From Ptiloglossa arizonensis (taxonomy: Eukaryota > Arthropoda > Insecta > Hymenoptera > Colletidae), in contig NW_027479254.1 in NCBI RefSeq assembly GCF_051014685.1, forward strand, positions 1 to 64,000: a DNA stretch of 64,000 nt, read 5' to 3'. Positions 10,795 through 23,893 of this stretch are shown piece after piece. The translations under genes and the position numbers were made by a program. Under the pieces are notes generated by a model. The model was not told the DNA's origin and ran no database searches. It was given only the letters and a program-made list of their open reading frames with translations. The stretch's first letter is position 1, and each line of letters begins with the position of its first letter.

Positions 10795-11502
10795 ACGGAT
10801 TGACCTAACCCAAAAATTCCTATTGCATCTGAAAGTAGAAACTCGCCCGATTACAACGGTATGTGTATTTTTTCCCTAGGCCATTCTGGTTAAGCGTTTG
10901 GAGCAGCAGAATTGCGAAAAATTTTTTGCCTTCTCAACCATTTCTTGGCTTCAAACTCCCATATCTCGCGAACGGATTGACCTAACCCAAAAATTCCTAT
11001 TGCATCTGAAAGTAGAAACTCGCCCGATTACAACGGTATGTGTATTTTTTCCCTAGGCCATTCTGGTTAAGCATTCGGAGCAGCAGAATTGCGAAAAATT
11101 TTTTGCCTTCTCAACCATTTCTTGGCTTCAAACTCCCATATCTCGCGAACGGATTGACCTAACCCAAAAATTCCAATTGCATCTGAAAGTAGAACCTCGC
11201 CAGATTACAGCGGTATGTGTATTTTTTCCCTAGGCCATTCTGGTTAAGCGTTTGGAGCAGCAGAATTGCGAAAAATTTTTTGCCTTCTCAACCATTTCTT
11301 GGCTTCAAACTCCCATATCTCGCGAACGGATTGACCTAACCCAAAAATTCCTATTGCATCTGAAAGTAGAAACTCGCCCGATTACAACGGTATGTGTATT
11401 TTTTCCCTAGGCCATTCTGGTTAAGCGTTTGGAGCAGCAGAATTGCGAAAAATTTGTTGCCTTCTCAACCATTTCTTGGCTTCAAACTCCCATATCTCGC
11501 GA

Positions 11503-11679
11503 ACGGATTGACCTAACCCAAAAATTCCTATTGCATCTGAAATTCGAAACTCGCCCGATTACAACGGTATGTGTATTTTTTCTCTAGGCCATTCTGGTTA
11601 AGCGTTTGGAGCAGCAGAAGTGCGAAAGATTTGTTGTCTTCTCAACCATTTCTTAGCTTCAAACTCCCATAGCTCGCGA
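11503..11679 (+). repeat. Mosaic monomer with diverged 3' half
   Basis: This unit has gaaattcgaaactcg, then a cluster of linked changes in its second half: agaagtgcgaaagattt, gttgtcttctc, ttcttagcttc and catagctcgcg. The same 3' cluster occurs attached to several different 5' halves later in the array (near 27010, 36570, 48255 and 61885), which points to exchange or conversion of roughly a third of a monomer. The copies at 14866 and 18406 share even the rare catagctcgc and define a higher-order repeat. Confidence 0.8.
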
Positions 11680-12387
11680 ACGGATTGACCTAACCCAAAA
11701 ATTCCTGTTGCATCTGAAAGTAGAAACTCGCCCGATTACAACGGTATCTGTATTTTTCCCCTAGGCCATTCTGTTTAAGCGTTTGGAGCAGCAGAATTGC
11801 GAAAAATTTTTTGCCTTCTCAACCATTTCTTGGCTTCAAACTCCCATATCTCGCGAACGGATTGACCTAACACAAAAATTCCTATTGCATCTGAAAGTAG
11901 AAACTCGCCCGATTACAACGGTATCTGTATTTTTTCCCTAGGCCATTCTGGTTAAGCGTTTGGAGCAGCAGAAATGCGAAAAATTTTTTGCCTTCTCAAC
12001 CATTTCTTGGCTTCAAACTCCCATATCTCGCGAACGGATTGACCTAACCCAAAAATTCCTGTTGCATCTGAAAGTAGAAACTCGCCCGATTACAACGGTA
12101 TGCGTATTTTTTCCCTAGGCCATTCTGGTTAAGCGTTTGGAGCAACAGAATTGCGAAAAATTTTTTGCATTCTCAACCATTTCTTGGCTTCAAACTCCCA
12201 TATCTCGCGAACGGATTGACCTAACCCAAAAAATCCTATTGCATCTGAAAGTAGAAACTCGCCCGATTACAACGGTATCTGTATTTTTTCCCTAGGCCAT
12301 TCTGGTTAAGCGTTTGGAGCAGCAGAAATGCGAAAAATTTTTTGCCTTCTCAACCATTTCTTGGCTTCAAACTCCCATATCTCGCGA

Positions 12388-12564
12388 ACGGATTGACCTA
12401 ACCCAAAAATTCCTGTTGCATCTGAAAGTAGAAACTCGCCCGATTACAACGGTATCTGTATTTTTTCCCTAGGCCATTCTGGTTAAGCGTTTGGAGCAGC
12501 AGAAATGCGAAAAATTTTTTGCCTTCTCAACCATTTCTTGGCTTCAAACTCCCATATCTCGCGA
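12388..12564 (+). repeat. Type D monomer
   Basis: Type D differs from A mainly by cctgttgc in place of cctattgc. This copy also has tatctgtatt and agaaatgcg. In zone 2 many D units start acggattg after cgaatgg or carry gcattctc, and are followed by type E. D units with accctaaaattcc appear in zone 3, where they carry the extended telomere-like run. Confidence 0.8.
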
Positions 12565-13449
12565 ACGGATTGACCTAACCCAAAAATTCCTGTTGCATCT
12601 GAAAGTAGAAACTCGCCCGATTACAACGGTATGCGTATTTTTTCCCTAGGCCATTCTGGTTAAGCGTTTGGAGCAACAGAATTGCGAAAAATTTTGTGCA
12701 TTCTCAACCATTTCTTGGCTTCAAACTCCCATATCTCGCGAACGGATTGACCTAACCCAAAAATTCCTGTTGCATCTGAAAGTAGAAACTCGCCCGATTA
12801 CAACGGTATGCGTATTTTTTCCCTAGGCCATTCTGCTTAAGCGTTTGGAGCAGCAGAAGTGCGAAAGATTTGTTGTCTACTCAACCATTTCTTAGATTCA
12901 AACTCCCATATCTCGCGAACGGATTGACCTAACCCAAAAATTCCTGTTGCATCTGAAAGTAGAAACTCGCCCGATTACAACGGTATGTGTATTTTTTCCC
13001 TAGGCCATTCTGGTTAAGCGTTTGGAGCAGCAGAATTGCGAAAAATTTGTTGCATTCTCAACCATTTCTTGGCTTCAAACTCCCATATCTCGCGAACGGA
13101 TTGACCTAACCCAAAAAATCCTATTGCATCTGAAATTAGAAACTCGCCCGATTACAACGGTATGTGTATTTTTTCCCTAGGCCATTCTGGTTAAGCGTTT
13201 GGAGCAGCAGAAGTGCGAAAAATTTTTTGCCTTCTCAACCATTTCTTGGCTTCAAACTCCCATATCTCGCGAATGGATTGACCTAACCCAAAAATTCCTG
13301 TTGCATCTGAAAGTAGAAACTCGCCCGATTACAACGGTATGTGTATTTTTTCCCTAGGCCATTCTGGTTAAGCGTTTGGAGCAGCAGAATTGCGAAAAAT
13401 TTTTTGCATTCTCAACCATTTCTTGGCTTCAAACTCCCATATCTCGCGA

Positions 13450-13626
13450 ACGGATTGACCTAACCCAAAAAATCCTATTGCATCTGAAATTAGAAACTCG
13501 CCCGATTACAACGGTATGTGTATTTTTTCCCTAGGCCATTCTGGTTAAGCGTTTGGAGCAGCAGAATTGCGAAAAATTTTTTGCCTTCTCAACCATTTCT
13601 TGGCTTCAAACTCCCATATCTCGCGA
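13450..13626 (+). repeat. Type E monomer
   Basis: Type E carries caaaaaatcctattgc (a t to a change that lengthens the A-tract) and gaaattagaaactcg. It is a zone 2 marker, often preceded by D and followed by C. A precursor-like form with aaaaaatcc but normal gaaagtag occurs near 12229, 15593 and 18955, so the two changes arose or were combined separately. Confidence 0.8.
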
Positions 13627-16600
13627 ACGGATTGACCTAACCCAAAAATTCCTGTAGCGTCTGGAAGTAGAGACTCGCCCGATTACAACGGTATGTGTAT
13701 TTTTTCCCTAGGCCATTCTGGTTAAGCGTTTGGAGCAGCAGAATTGCGAAAAATTTTTTGCCTTCTGAACCATTTCTTGGCTTCAAACTCCCATATCTCG
13801 CGAACGGATTGACCTAACCCAAAAATTCCGATTGCATCTGAAAGTAGAAACTCGCCCGATTACAACGGTATGTGTATTTTTTCCCTAGGCCATTCTGGTT
13901 AAGCGTTTGGAGCAGCAGAATTGCGAAAAATTTTATGCCTTCTCAACCATTTCTTGGCTTCAAACTCCCATATCTCGCGAACGGATTGACCTAACACAAA
14001 AATTCCTATTGCATCTGAAAGTCGAAACACGCCCGATTACAACGGTATGTGTATTTTTTCCCTAGGCCATTCTGCTTAAGCGTTTGGAGCAGCAGAAGTG
14101 CGAAAAATTTTTTGCCTTCTCAACCATTTCTTGGCTTCAAACTCCCATATCTCGCGAATGGATTGACCTAACCCAAAAATTCCTGTTGCATCTGAAAGTA
14201 GAAACTCGCCCGATTACAACGGTATGTGTATTTTTTCCCTAGGCCATTCTGGTTAAGCGTTTGGAGCAGCAGAAGTGCGAAAAATTTTTTGCCTTCTCAA
14301 CCATTTCTTGGCTTCAAACTCCCATATCTCGCGAACGGATTGACCTAACCCAAAAATTCCTGTAGCGTCTGGAAGTAGAGACTCGCCCGATTACAACGGT
14401 ATGTGTATTTTTTCCCTAGGCCATTTTGGTTAAGCATTCGGAGCAGCAGAATTGCGAAAAATTTTTTGCCTTCTCAACCATTTCTTGGCTTCAAACTCCC
14501 ATATCTCGCGAACGGATTGACCTAACCCAAAAATTCCAATTGCATCTGAAAGTAGAACCTCGCCAGATTACAGCGGTATGTGTATTTTTCCCCTAGGCCA
14601 TTCTGGTTAAGCGTTTGGAGCAGCAGAATTGCGAAAAATTTTTTGCCTTCTCAACCATTTCTTGGCTTCAAACTCCCATATCTCGCGAACGGATTGACCT
14701 AACCCAAAAATTCCTATTGCATCTGAAAGTAGAAACTCGCCCGATTACAACGGTATGTGTATTTTTTCCCTAGGCCATTCTGGTTAAGCGTTTGGAGCAG
14801 CAGAATTGCGAAAAATTTGTTGCCTTCTCAACCATTTCTTGGCTTCAAACTCCCATATCTCGCGAACGGATTGACCTAACCCAAAAATTCCTATTGCATC
14901 TGAAATTCGAAACTCGCCCGATTACAACGGTATGTGTATTTTTTCCCTAGGCCATTCTGGTTAAGCGTTTGGAGCAGCAGAAGTGCGAAAGATTTGTTGT
15001 CTTCTCAACCATTTCTTAGCTTCAAACTCCCATAGCTCGCGAACGGATTGACATAACCCAAAAATTCCTGTTGCATCTGAAAGTAGAAACTCGCCCGATT
15101 ACAACGGTATCTGTATTTTTCCCCTAGGCCATTCTGTTTAAGCGTTTGGAGCAGCAGAATTGCGAAAAATTTTTTGCCTTCTCAACCATTTCTTGGCTTC
15201 AAACTCCCATATCTCGCGAACGGATTGACCTAACACAAAAATTCCTATTGCATCTGAAAGTAGAAACTCGCCCGATTACAACGGTATCTGTATTTTTTCC
15301 CTAGGCCATTCTGGTTAAGCGTTTGGAGCAGCAGAAATGCGAAAAATTTTTTGCCTTCTCAACCATTTCTTGGCTTCAAACTCCCATATCTCGCGAACGG
15401 ATTGACCTAACCCAAAAATTCCTGTTGCATCTGAAAGTAGAAACTCGCCCGATTACAACGGTATGTGTATTTTTTCCCTAGGCCATTCTGGTTAAGCGTT
15501 TGGAGCAGCAGAATTGCGAAAAATTTTTTGCATTCTCAACCATTTCTTGGCTTCAAACTCCCATATCTCGCGAACGGATTGACCTAACCCAAAAAATCCT
15601 ATTGCATCTGAAAGTAGAAACTCGCCCGATTACAACGGTATCTGTATTTTTTCCCTAGGCCATTCTGGTTAAGCGTTTGGAGCAGCAGAAATGCGAAAAA
15701 TTTTTTGCCTTCTCAACCATTTCTTGGCTTCAAACTCCCATATCTCGCGAACGGATTGACCTAACCCAAAAATTCCTGTTGCATCTGAAAGTAGAAACTC
15801 GCCCGATTACAACGGTATGTGTATTTTTTCCCTAGGCCATTCTGGTTAAGCGTTTGGAGCAGCAGAAGTGCGAAAGATTTGTTGTCTACTCAACCATTTC
15901 TTAGATTCAAACTCCCATATCTCGCGAACGGATTGACCTAACCCAAAAATTCCTGTTGCATCTGAAAGTAGAAACTCGCCCGATTACAACGGTATGTGTA
16001 TTTTTTCCCTAGGCCATTCTGGTTAAGCGTTTGGAGCAGCAGAATTGCGAAAAATTTTTTGCATTCTCAACCATTTCTTGGCTTCAAACTCCCATATCTC
16101 GCGAACGGATTGATCTAACCCAAAAAATCCTATTGCATCTGAAATTAGAAACTCGCCCGATTACAACGGTATGTGTATTTTTTCCCTAGGCCATTCTGGT
16201 TAAGCGTTTGGAGCAGCAGAAGTGCGAAAAATTTTTTGCCTTCTCAACCATTTCTTGGCTTCAAACTCCCATATCTCGCGAATGGATTGACCTAACCCAA
16301 AAATTCCTGTTGCATCTGAAAGTAGAAACTCGCCCGATTACAACGGTATGTGTATTTTTTCCCTAGGCCATTCTGGTTAAGCGTTTGGAGCAGCAGAATT
16401 GCGAAAAATTTTTTGCATTCTCAACCATTTCTTGGCTTCAAACTCCCATATCTCGCGAACGGATTGACCTAACCCAAAAAATCCTATTGCAACTGAAATT
16501 AGAAACTCGCCCGATTACAACGGTATGTGTATTTTTTCCCTAGGCCATTCTGGTTAAGCGTTTGGAGCAGCAGAATTGCGAAAAATTTTTTGCCTTCTCA

Positions 16601-18827
16601 ACCATTTCTTGGCTTCAAACTCCCATATCTCGCGAACGGATTGACCTAACCCAAAAATTCCTGTAGCGTCTGGAAGTAGAGACTCGCCCGATTACAACGG
16701 TATGTGTATTTTTTCCCTAGGCCATTCTGGTTAAGCGTTTGGAGCAGCAGAATTGCGAAAAATTTTTTGCATTCTCAACCATTTCTTGGCTTCAAACTCC
16801 CATATCTCGCGAACGGATTGACCTAACCCAAAAAATCCTATTGCATCTGAAATTAGAAACTCGCCCGATTACAACGGTATGTGTATTTTTTCCCTAGGCC
16901 ATTCTGGTTAAGCGTTTGGAGCAGCAGAAGTGCGAAAAATTTTTTGCCTTCTCAACCATTTCTTGGCTTCAAACTCCCATATCTCGCGAATGGATTGACC
17001 TAACCCAAAAATTCCTGTTGCATCTGAAAGTAGAAACTCGCCCGATTACAACGGTATGTGTATTTTTTCCCTAGGCCATTCTGGTTAAGCGTTTGGAGCA
17101 GCAGAATTGCGAAAAATTTTTTGCATTCTCAACCATTTCTTGGCTTCAAACTCCCATATCTCGCGAACGGATTGACCTAACCCAAAAAATCCTATTGCAT
17201 CTGAAATTAGAAACTCGCCCGATTACAACGGTATGTGTATTTTTTCCCTAGGCCATTCTGGTTAAGCGTTTGGAGCAGCAGAATTGCGAAAAATTTTTTG
17301 CCTTCTCAACCATTTCTTGGCTTCAAACTCCCATATCTCGCGAACGGATTGACCTAACCCAAAAATTCCTGTAGCGTCTGGAAGTAGAGACTCGCCCGAT
17401 TACAACGGTATGTGTATTTTTTCCCTAGGGCATTCTGGTTAAGCGTTTGGAGCAGCAGAATTGCGAAAAATTTTTTGCCTTCTGAACCATTTCTTGGCTT
17501 CAAACTCCCATATCTCGCGAACGGATTGACCTAACCCAAAAATTCCTATTGCATCTGAAAGTAGAAACTCGCCCGATTACAACGGTATGTGTATTTTTTC
17601 CCTAGGCCATTCTGGTTAAGCGTTTGGAGCAGCAGAATTGCGAAAAATTTTATGCCTTCTCAACCATTTCTTGGCTTCAAACTCCCATATCTCGCGAACG
17701 GATTGACCTAACACAAAAATTCCTATTGCATCTGAAAGTCGAAACACGCCCGATTACAACGGTATGTGTATTTTTTCCCTAGGCCATTCTGGTTAAGCGT
17801 TTGGAGCAGCAGAAGTGCGAAAAATTTTTTGCCTTCTCAACCATTTCTTGGCTTCAAACTCCCATATCTCGCGAACGGATTGACCTAACCCAAAAATTCC
17901 GGTAGCGTCTGGAAGTAGAGACTCGCCCGATTACAACGGTATGTGTATTTTTTCCCTAGGCCATTTTGGTTAAGCATTCGGAGCAGCAGAATTGCGAAAA
18001 ATTTTTTGCCTTCTCAACCATTTCTTGGCTTCAAACTCCCATATCTCGCGAACGGATTGACCTAACCCAAAAATTCCAATTGCATCTGAAAGTAGAACCT
18101 CGCCAGATTACAGCGGTATGTGTATTTTTTCCCTAGGCCATTCTGGTTAAGCGTTTGGAGCAGCAGAATTGCGAAAAATTTTTTGCCTTCTCAACCATTT
18201 CTTGGCTTCAAACTCCCATATCTCGCGAACGGATTGACCTAACCCAAAAATTCCTATTGCATCTGAAAGTAGAAACTCGCCCGATTACAACGGTATGTGT
18301 ATTTTTTCCCTAGGCCATTCTGGTTAAGCGTTTGGAGCAGCAGAATTGCGAAAAATTTGTTGCCTTCTCAACCATTTCTTGGCTTCAAACTCCCATATCT
18401 CGCGAACGGATTGACCTAACCCAAAAATTCCTATTGCATCTGAAATTCGAAACTCGCCCGATTACAACGGTATGTGTATTTTTTCCCTAGGCCATTCTGG
18501 TTAAGCGTTTGGAGCAGCAGAAGTGCGAAAGATTTGTTGTCTTCTCAACCATTTCTTAGCTTCAAGCTCCCATAGCTCGCGAACGGATTGACATAACCCA
18601 AAAATTCCTGTTGCATCTGAAAGTAGAAACTCGCCCGATTACAACGGTATCTGTATTTTTCCCCTAGGCCATTCTGTTTAAGCGTTTGGAGCAGCAGAAT
18701 TGCGAAAAATTTTTTGCCTTCTCAACCATTTCTTGGCTTCAAACTCCCATATCTCGCGAACGGATTGACCTAACACAAAAATTCCTATTGCATCTGAAAG
18801 TAGAAACTCGCCCGATTACAACGGTAT

Positions 18828-21800
18828 CTGTATTTTTTCCCTAGGCCATTCTGGTTAAGCGTTTGGAGCAGCAGAATTGCGTAAAATTTTTTGCATTCTC
18901 AACCATTTCTTGGCTTCAAACTCCCATATCTCGCGAACGGATTGACCTAACCCAAAAAATCCTATTGCATCTGAAAGTAGAAACTCGCCCGATTACAACG
19001 GTATCTGTATTTTTTCCCTAGGCCATTCTGGTTAAGCGTTTGGAGCAGCAGAAATGCGAAAAATTTTTTGCCTTCTCAACCATTTCTTGGCTTCAAACTC
19101 CCATATCGCGCGAACGGATTGACCTAACCCAAAAATTCCTGTTGCATCTGAAAGTAGAAACTCGCCCGATTACAACGGTATGTGTATTTTTTCCCTAGGC
19201 CATTCTGGTTAAGCGTTTGGAGCAGCAGAATTGCGAAAAATTTTTTGCATTCTCAACCATTTCTTGGCTTCAAACTCCCATATCTCGCGAACGGATTGAC
19301 CTAACCCAAAAAATCCTATTGCATCTGAAATTAGAAACTCGCCCGATTACAACGGTATGTGTATTTTTTCCCTAGGCCATTCTGGTTAAGCGTTTGGAGC
19401 AGCAGAATTGCGAAAAATTGTTTGCCTTCTCAACCATTTCTTGGCTTCAAACTCCCATATCTCGCGAACGGATTGACCTAACCCAAAAATTCCTGTAGCG
19501 TCTGGAAGTAGAGACTCGCCCGATTACAACGGTATGTGTATTTTTTCCCTAGGCCATTCTGGTTAAGCGTTTGGAGCAGCAGAATTGCGAAAAATTTTTT
19601 GCATTCTCAACCATTTCTTGGCTTCAAACTCCCATATCTCGCGAACGGATTGACCTAACCCAAAAAATCCTATTGCATCTGAAATTAGAAACTCGCCCGA
19701 TTACAACGGTATGTGTATTTTTTCCCTAGGCCATTCTGGTTAAGCGTTTGGAGCAGCAGAATTGCGAAAAATTTTTTGCCTTCTCAACCATTTCTTGGCT
19801 TCAAACTCCCATATCTCGCGAACGGATTGACCTAACCCAAAAATTCCTGTAGCGTCTGGAAGTAGAGACTCGCCCGATTACAACGGTATGTGTATTTTTT
19901 CCCTAGGCCATTCTGGTTAAGCGTTTGGAGCAGCAGAATTGCGAAAAATTTTTTGCCTTCTGAACCATTTCTTGGCTTCAAACTCCCATATCTCGCGAAC
20001 GGATTGACCTAACCCAAAAATTCCTATTGCATCTGAAAGTAGAAACTCGCCCGATTACAACGGTATGTGTATTTTTTCCCTAGGCCATTCTGGTTAAGCG
20101 TTTGGAGCAGCAGAATTGCGAAAAATTTTATGCCTTCTCAACCATTTCTTGGCTTCAAACTCCCATATCTCGCGAATGGATTGACCTAACCCAAAAATTC
20201 CTGTTGCATCTGAAAGTAGAAACTCGCCCGATTACAACGGTATGTGTATTTTTTCCCTAGGCCATTCTGGTTAAGCGTTTGGAGCAGCAGAATTGCGAAA
20301 AATTTTTTGCATTCTCAACCATTTCTTGGCTTCAAACTCCCATATCTCGCGAACGGATTGACCTAACCCAAAAAATCCTATTGCATCTGAAATTAGAAAC
20401 TCGCCCGATTACAACGGTATGTGTATTTTTTCCCTAGGCCATTCTGGTTAAGCGTTTGGAGCAGCAGAATTGCGAAAAATTTTTTGCCTTCTCAACCATT
20501 TCTTGGCTTCAAACTCCCATATCTCGCGAACGGATTGATCTAACCCAAAAATTCCTGTAGCGTCTGGAAGTAGAGACTCGCCCGATTACAACGGTATGTG
20601 TATTTTTTCCCTAGGCCATTCTGGTTAAGCGTTTGGAGCAGCAGAATTGCGAAAAATTTTTTGCATTCTCAACCATTTCTTGGCTTCAAACTCCCATATC
20701 TCGCGAACGGATTGACCTAACCCAAAAAATCCTATTGCATCTGAAATTAGAAACTCGCCCGATTACAACGGTATGTGTATTTTTTCCCTAGGCCATTCTG
20801 GTTAAGCGTTTGGAGCAGCAGAATTGCGAAAAATTTTTTGCATTCTCAACCATTTCTTGGCTTCAAACTCCCATATCTCGCGAACGGATTGACCTAACCC
20901 AAAAAATCCTATTGCATCTGAAATTAGAAACTCGCCCGATTACAACGGTATGTGTATTTTTTCCCTAGGCCATTCTGGTTAAGCGTTTGGAGCAGCAGAA
21001 TTGCGAAAAATTTTTTGCCTTCTCAACCATTTCTTGGCTTCAAACTCCCATATCTCGCGAACGGATTGACCTAACCCAAAAATTCCTGTAGCGTCTGGAA
21101 GTAGAGACTCGCCCGATTACAACGGTATGTGTATTTTTTCCCTAGGCCATTCTGGTTAAGCGTTTGGAGCAGCAGAATTGCGAAAAATTTTTTGCCCTCT
21201 GAACCATTTCTTGGCTTCAAACTCCCATATCTCGCGAACGGATTGACCTAACCCAAAAATTCCTTTTGCATCTGAAAGTAGAAACTCGCCCGATTACAAC
21301 GGTATCTGTATTTTTTCCCTAGGCCATTCTGGTTAAGCGTTTGGAGCAGCAGAATTGCGTAAAATTTTTTGCATTCTCAACCATTTCTTGGCTTCAAACT
21401 CCCATATCTCGCGAACGGATTGACCTAACCCAAAAAATCCTATTGCATCTGAAAGTAGAAACTCGCCCGATTACAACGGTATCTGTATTTTTTCCCTAGG
21501 CCATTCTGGTTAAGCGTTTGGAGCAGCAGAAATGCGAAAAATTTTTTGCCTTCTCAACCATTTCTTGGCTTCAAACTCCCATATCGCGCGAACGGATTGA
21601 CCTAACCCAAAAATTCCTGTTGCATCTGAAAGTAGAAACTCGCCCGATTACAACGGTATGTGTATTTTTTCCCTAGGCCATTCTGGTTAAGCGTTTGGAG
21701 CAGCAGAATTGCGAAAAATTTTTTGCATTCTCAACCATTTCTTGGCTTCAAACTCCCATATCTCGCGAACGGATTGACCTAACCCAAAAAATCCTATTGC

Positions 21801-23783
21801 ATCTGAAATTAGAAACTCGCCCGATTACAACGGTATGTGTATTTTTTCCCTAGGCCATTCTGGTTAAGCGTTTGGAGCAGCAGAATTGCGAAAAATTGTT
21901 TGCCTTCTCAACCATTTCTTGGCTTCAAACTCCCATATCTCGCGAACGGATTGACCTAACCCAAAAATTCCTGTAGCGTCTGGAAGTAGAGACTCGCCCG
22001 ATTACAACGGTATGTGTATTTTTTCCCTAGGCCATTCTGGTTAAGCGTTTGGAGCAGCAGAATTGCGAAAAATTTTTTGCATTCTCAACCATTTCTTGGC
22101 TTCAAACTCCCATATCTCGCGAACGGATTGACCTAACCCAAAAAAATCCTATTGCATCTGAAATTAGAAACTCGCCCGATTACAACGGTATGTGTATTTT
22201 TTCCCTAGGCCATTCTGGTTAAGCGTTTGGAGCAGCAGAATTGCGAAAAATTTTTTGCCTTCTCAACCATTTCTTGGCTTCAAACTCCCATATCTCGCGA
22301 ACGGATTGACCTAACCCAAAAATTCCTGTAGCGTCTGGAAGTAGAGACTCGCCCGATTACAACGGTATGTGTATTTTTTCCCTAGGCCATTCTGGTTAAG
22401 CGTTTGGAGCAGCAGAATTGCGAAAAATTTTTTGCCTTCTGAACCATTTCTTGGCTTCAAACTCCCATATCTCGCGAACGGATTGACCTAACCCAAAAAT
22501 TCCTATTGCATCTGAAAGTAGAAACTCGCCCGATTACAACGGTATGTGTATTTTTTCCCTAGGCCATTCTGGTTAAGCGTTTGGAGCAGCAGAATTGCGA
22601 AAAATTTTATGCCTTCTCAACCATTTCTTGGCTTCAAACTCCCATATCTCGCGAATGGATTGACCTAACCCAAAAATTCCTGTTGCATCTGAAAGTAGAA
22701 ACTCGCCCGATTACAACGGTATGTGTATTTTTTCCCTAGGCCATTCTGGTTAAGCGTTTGGAGCAGCAGAATTGCGAAAAATTTTTTGCATTCTCAACCA
22801 TTTCTTGGCTTCAAACTCCCATATCTCGCGAACGGATTGACCTAACCCAAAAAATCCTATTGCATCTGAAATTAGAAACTCGCCCGATTACAACGGTATG
22901 TGTATTTTTTCCCTAGGCCATTCTGGTTAAGCGTTTGGAGCAGCAGAATTGCGAAAAATTTTTTGCCTTCTCAACCATTTCTTGGCTTCAAACTCCCATA
23001 TCTCGCGAACGGATTGATCTAACCCAAAAATTCCTGTAGCGTCTGGAAGTAGAGACTCGCCCGATTACAACGGTATGTGTATTTTTTCCCTAGGCCATTC
23101 TGGTTAAGCGTTTGGAGCAGCAGAATTGCGAAAAATTTTTTGCATTCTCAACCATTTCTTGGCTTCAAACTCCCATATCTCGCGAACGGATTGACCTAAC
23201 CCAAAAAATCCTATTGCATCTGAAATTAGAAACTCGCCCGATTACAACGGTATGTGTATTTTTTCCCTAGGCCATTCTGGTTAAGCGTTTGGAGCAGCAG
23301 AATTGCGAAAAATTTTTTGCATTCTCAACCATTTCTTGGCTTCAAACTCCCATATCTCGCGAACGGATTGACCTAACCCAAAAAATCCTATTGCATCTGA
23401 AATTAGAAACTCGCCCGATTACAACGGTATGTGTATTTTTTCCCTAGGCCATTCTGGTTAAGCGTTTGGAGCAGCAGAATTGCGAAAAATTTTTTGCCTT
23501 CTCAACCATTTCTTGGCTTCAAACTCCCATATCTCGCGAACGGATTGACCTAACCCAAAAATTCCTGTAGCGTCTGGAAGTAGAGACTCGCCCGATTACA
23601 ACGGTATGTGTATTTTTTCCCTAGGCCATTCTGGTTAAGCGTTTGGAGCAGCAGAATTGCGAAAAATTTTTTGCCCTCTGAACCATTTCTTGGCTTCAAA
23701 CTCCCATATCTCGCGAACGGATTGACATAACCCAAAAATTCCTTTTGCATCTGAAAGTAGAAACTCGCCCGATTACAACGGTA
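18828..23783 (+). repeat. Tandem 14-monomer duplication, 2 x 2478 bp
   Basis: The rare markers ttgcgtaaaattt (gt at 18881 and 21359), atcgcgcgaa, aaattgtttgcc and gatctaaccc repeat at an exact offset of 14 x 177 bp. The junction lies in the monomer starting at 21238: its first part is type G (ccttttgc) and its second part carries tatctgtatt and gcgtaaaa. The exchange therefore falls between about 21268 and 21305, giving copies of about 18828-21305 and 21306-23783. The second copy has gained one A near 22140. Confidence 0.85.
22140..22146 (+). other. 1-bp insertion in type E A-tract
   Basis: Seven A are present where other type E units have six and type A has five, giving a 178-bp monomer. 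It is the only gain seen in this tract and is not shared by the matching unit of either neighbouring duplication, so it arose after them, or is a sequencing error in a homopolymer. Confidence 0.7.
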
Positions 23784-23893
23784 TGTGTATTTTTTCCCTA
23801 GGCCATTCTGGTTAAGCGTTTGGAGCAGCAGAATTGCGAAAAATTTTATGCCTTCTCAACCATTTCTTGGCTTCAAACTCCCATATCTCGCGA
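23717..23893 (+). repeat. Type G monomer
   Basis: Type G is marked by ccttttgc where A has cctattgc, here after gacataaccc and followed downstream by aattttatgcc. Copies lie at 23717, 26018, near 32562 and near 33624, always just after a C unit with gccctctgaacc. On the minus strand the change removes a stop that is present in type A, which is why short open frames run through C-G pairs; I do not regard these as genes. Confidence 0.75.

Larger units (their letters stand above)
1..11502 (+). repeat. Zone 1: A/B/C-dominated domain
   Basis: The first 65 monomers are almost wholly of types A, B, B' and C, arranged as B-C pairs separated by runs of A. Linked markers repeat in order: A with catttggag, B', C, B, C, A with tttgttgcc, A, A, then units with tttttacctagg, cctcctcaacc plus tggattc, and ttttgtcccta. 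That order occurs in whole or part from 1, 1417, 6371 and 8848. No D, E, G or H monomers are seen. The right border is gradual; the first unit with gaaattcg and gaaagatttgttgtc starts at 11503. Confidence 0.75.
10972..17874 (+). repeat. Higher-order repeat of 19 then 20 monomers
   Basis: A sequence of units starting with a cattcggag unit and B', then A with tttgttgcc, gaaattcg with catagctcgc, and D with tcccctagg and ctgtttaag, recurs at 10972, 14335 and 17875. The anchor catagctcgc lies at 11668, 15031 and 18571, offsets of 3363 and 3540 bp, exactly 19 and 20 monomers. The copies share order but differ internally; units with tatgcgtatt and agcaacag (near 12101 and 12625) occur only in the first. 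The third copy breaks off after about five units into the 14-monomer pattern. Confidence 0.8.
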
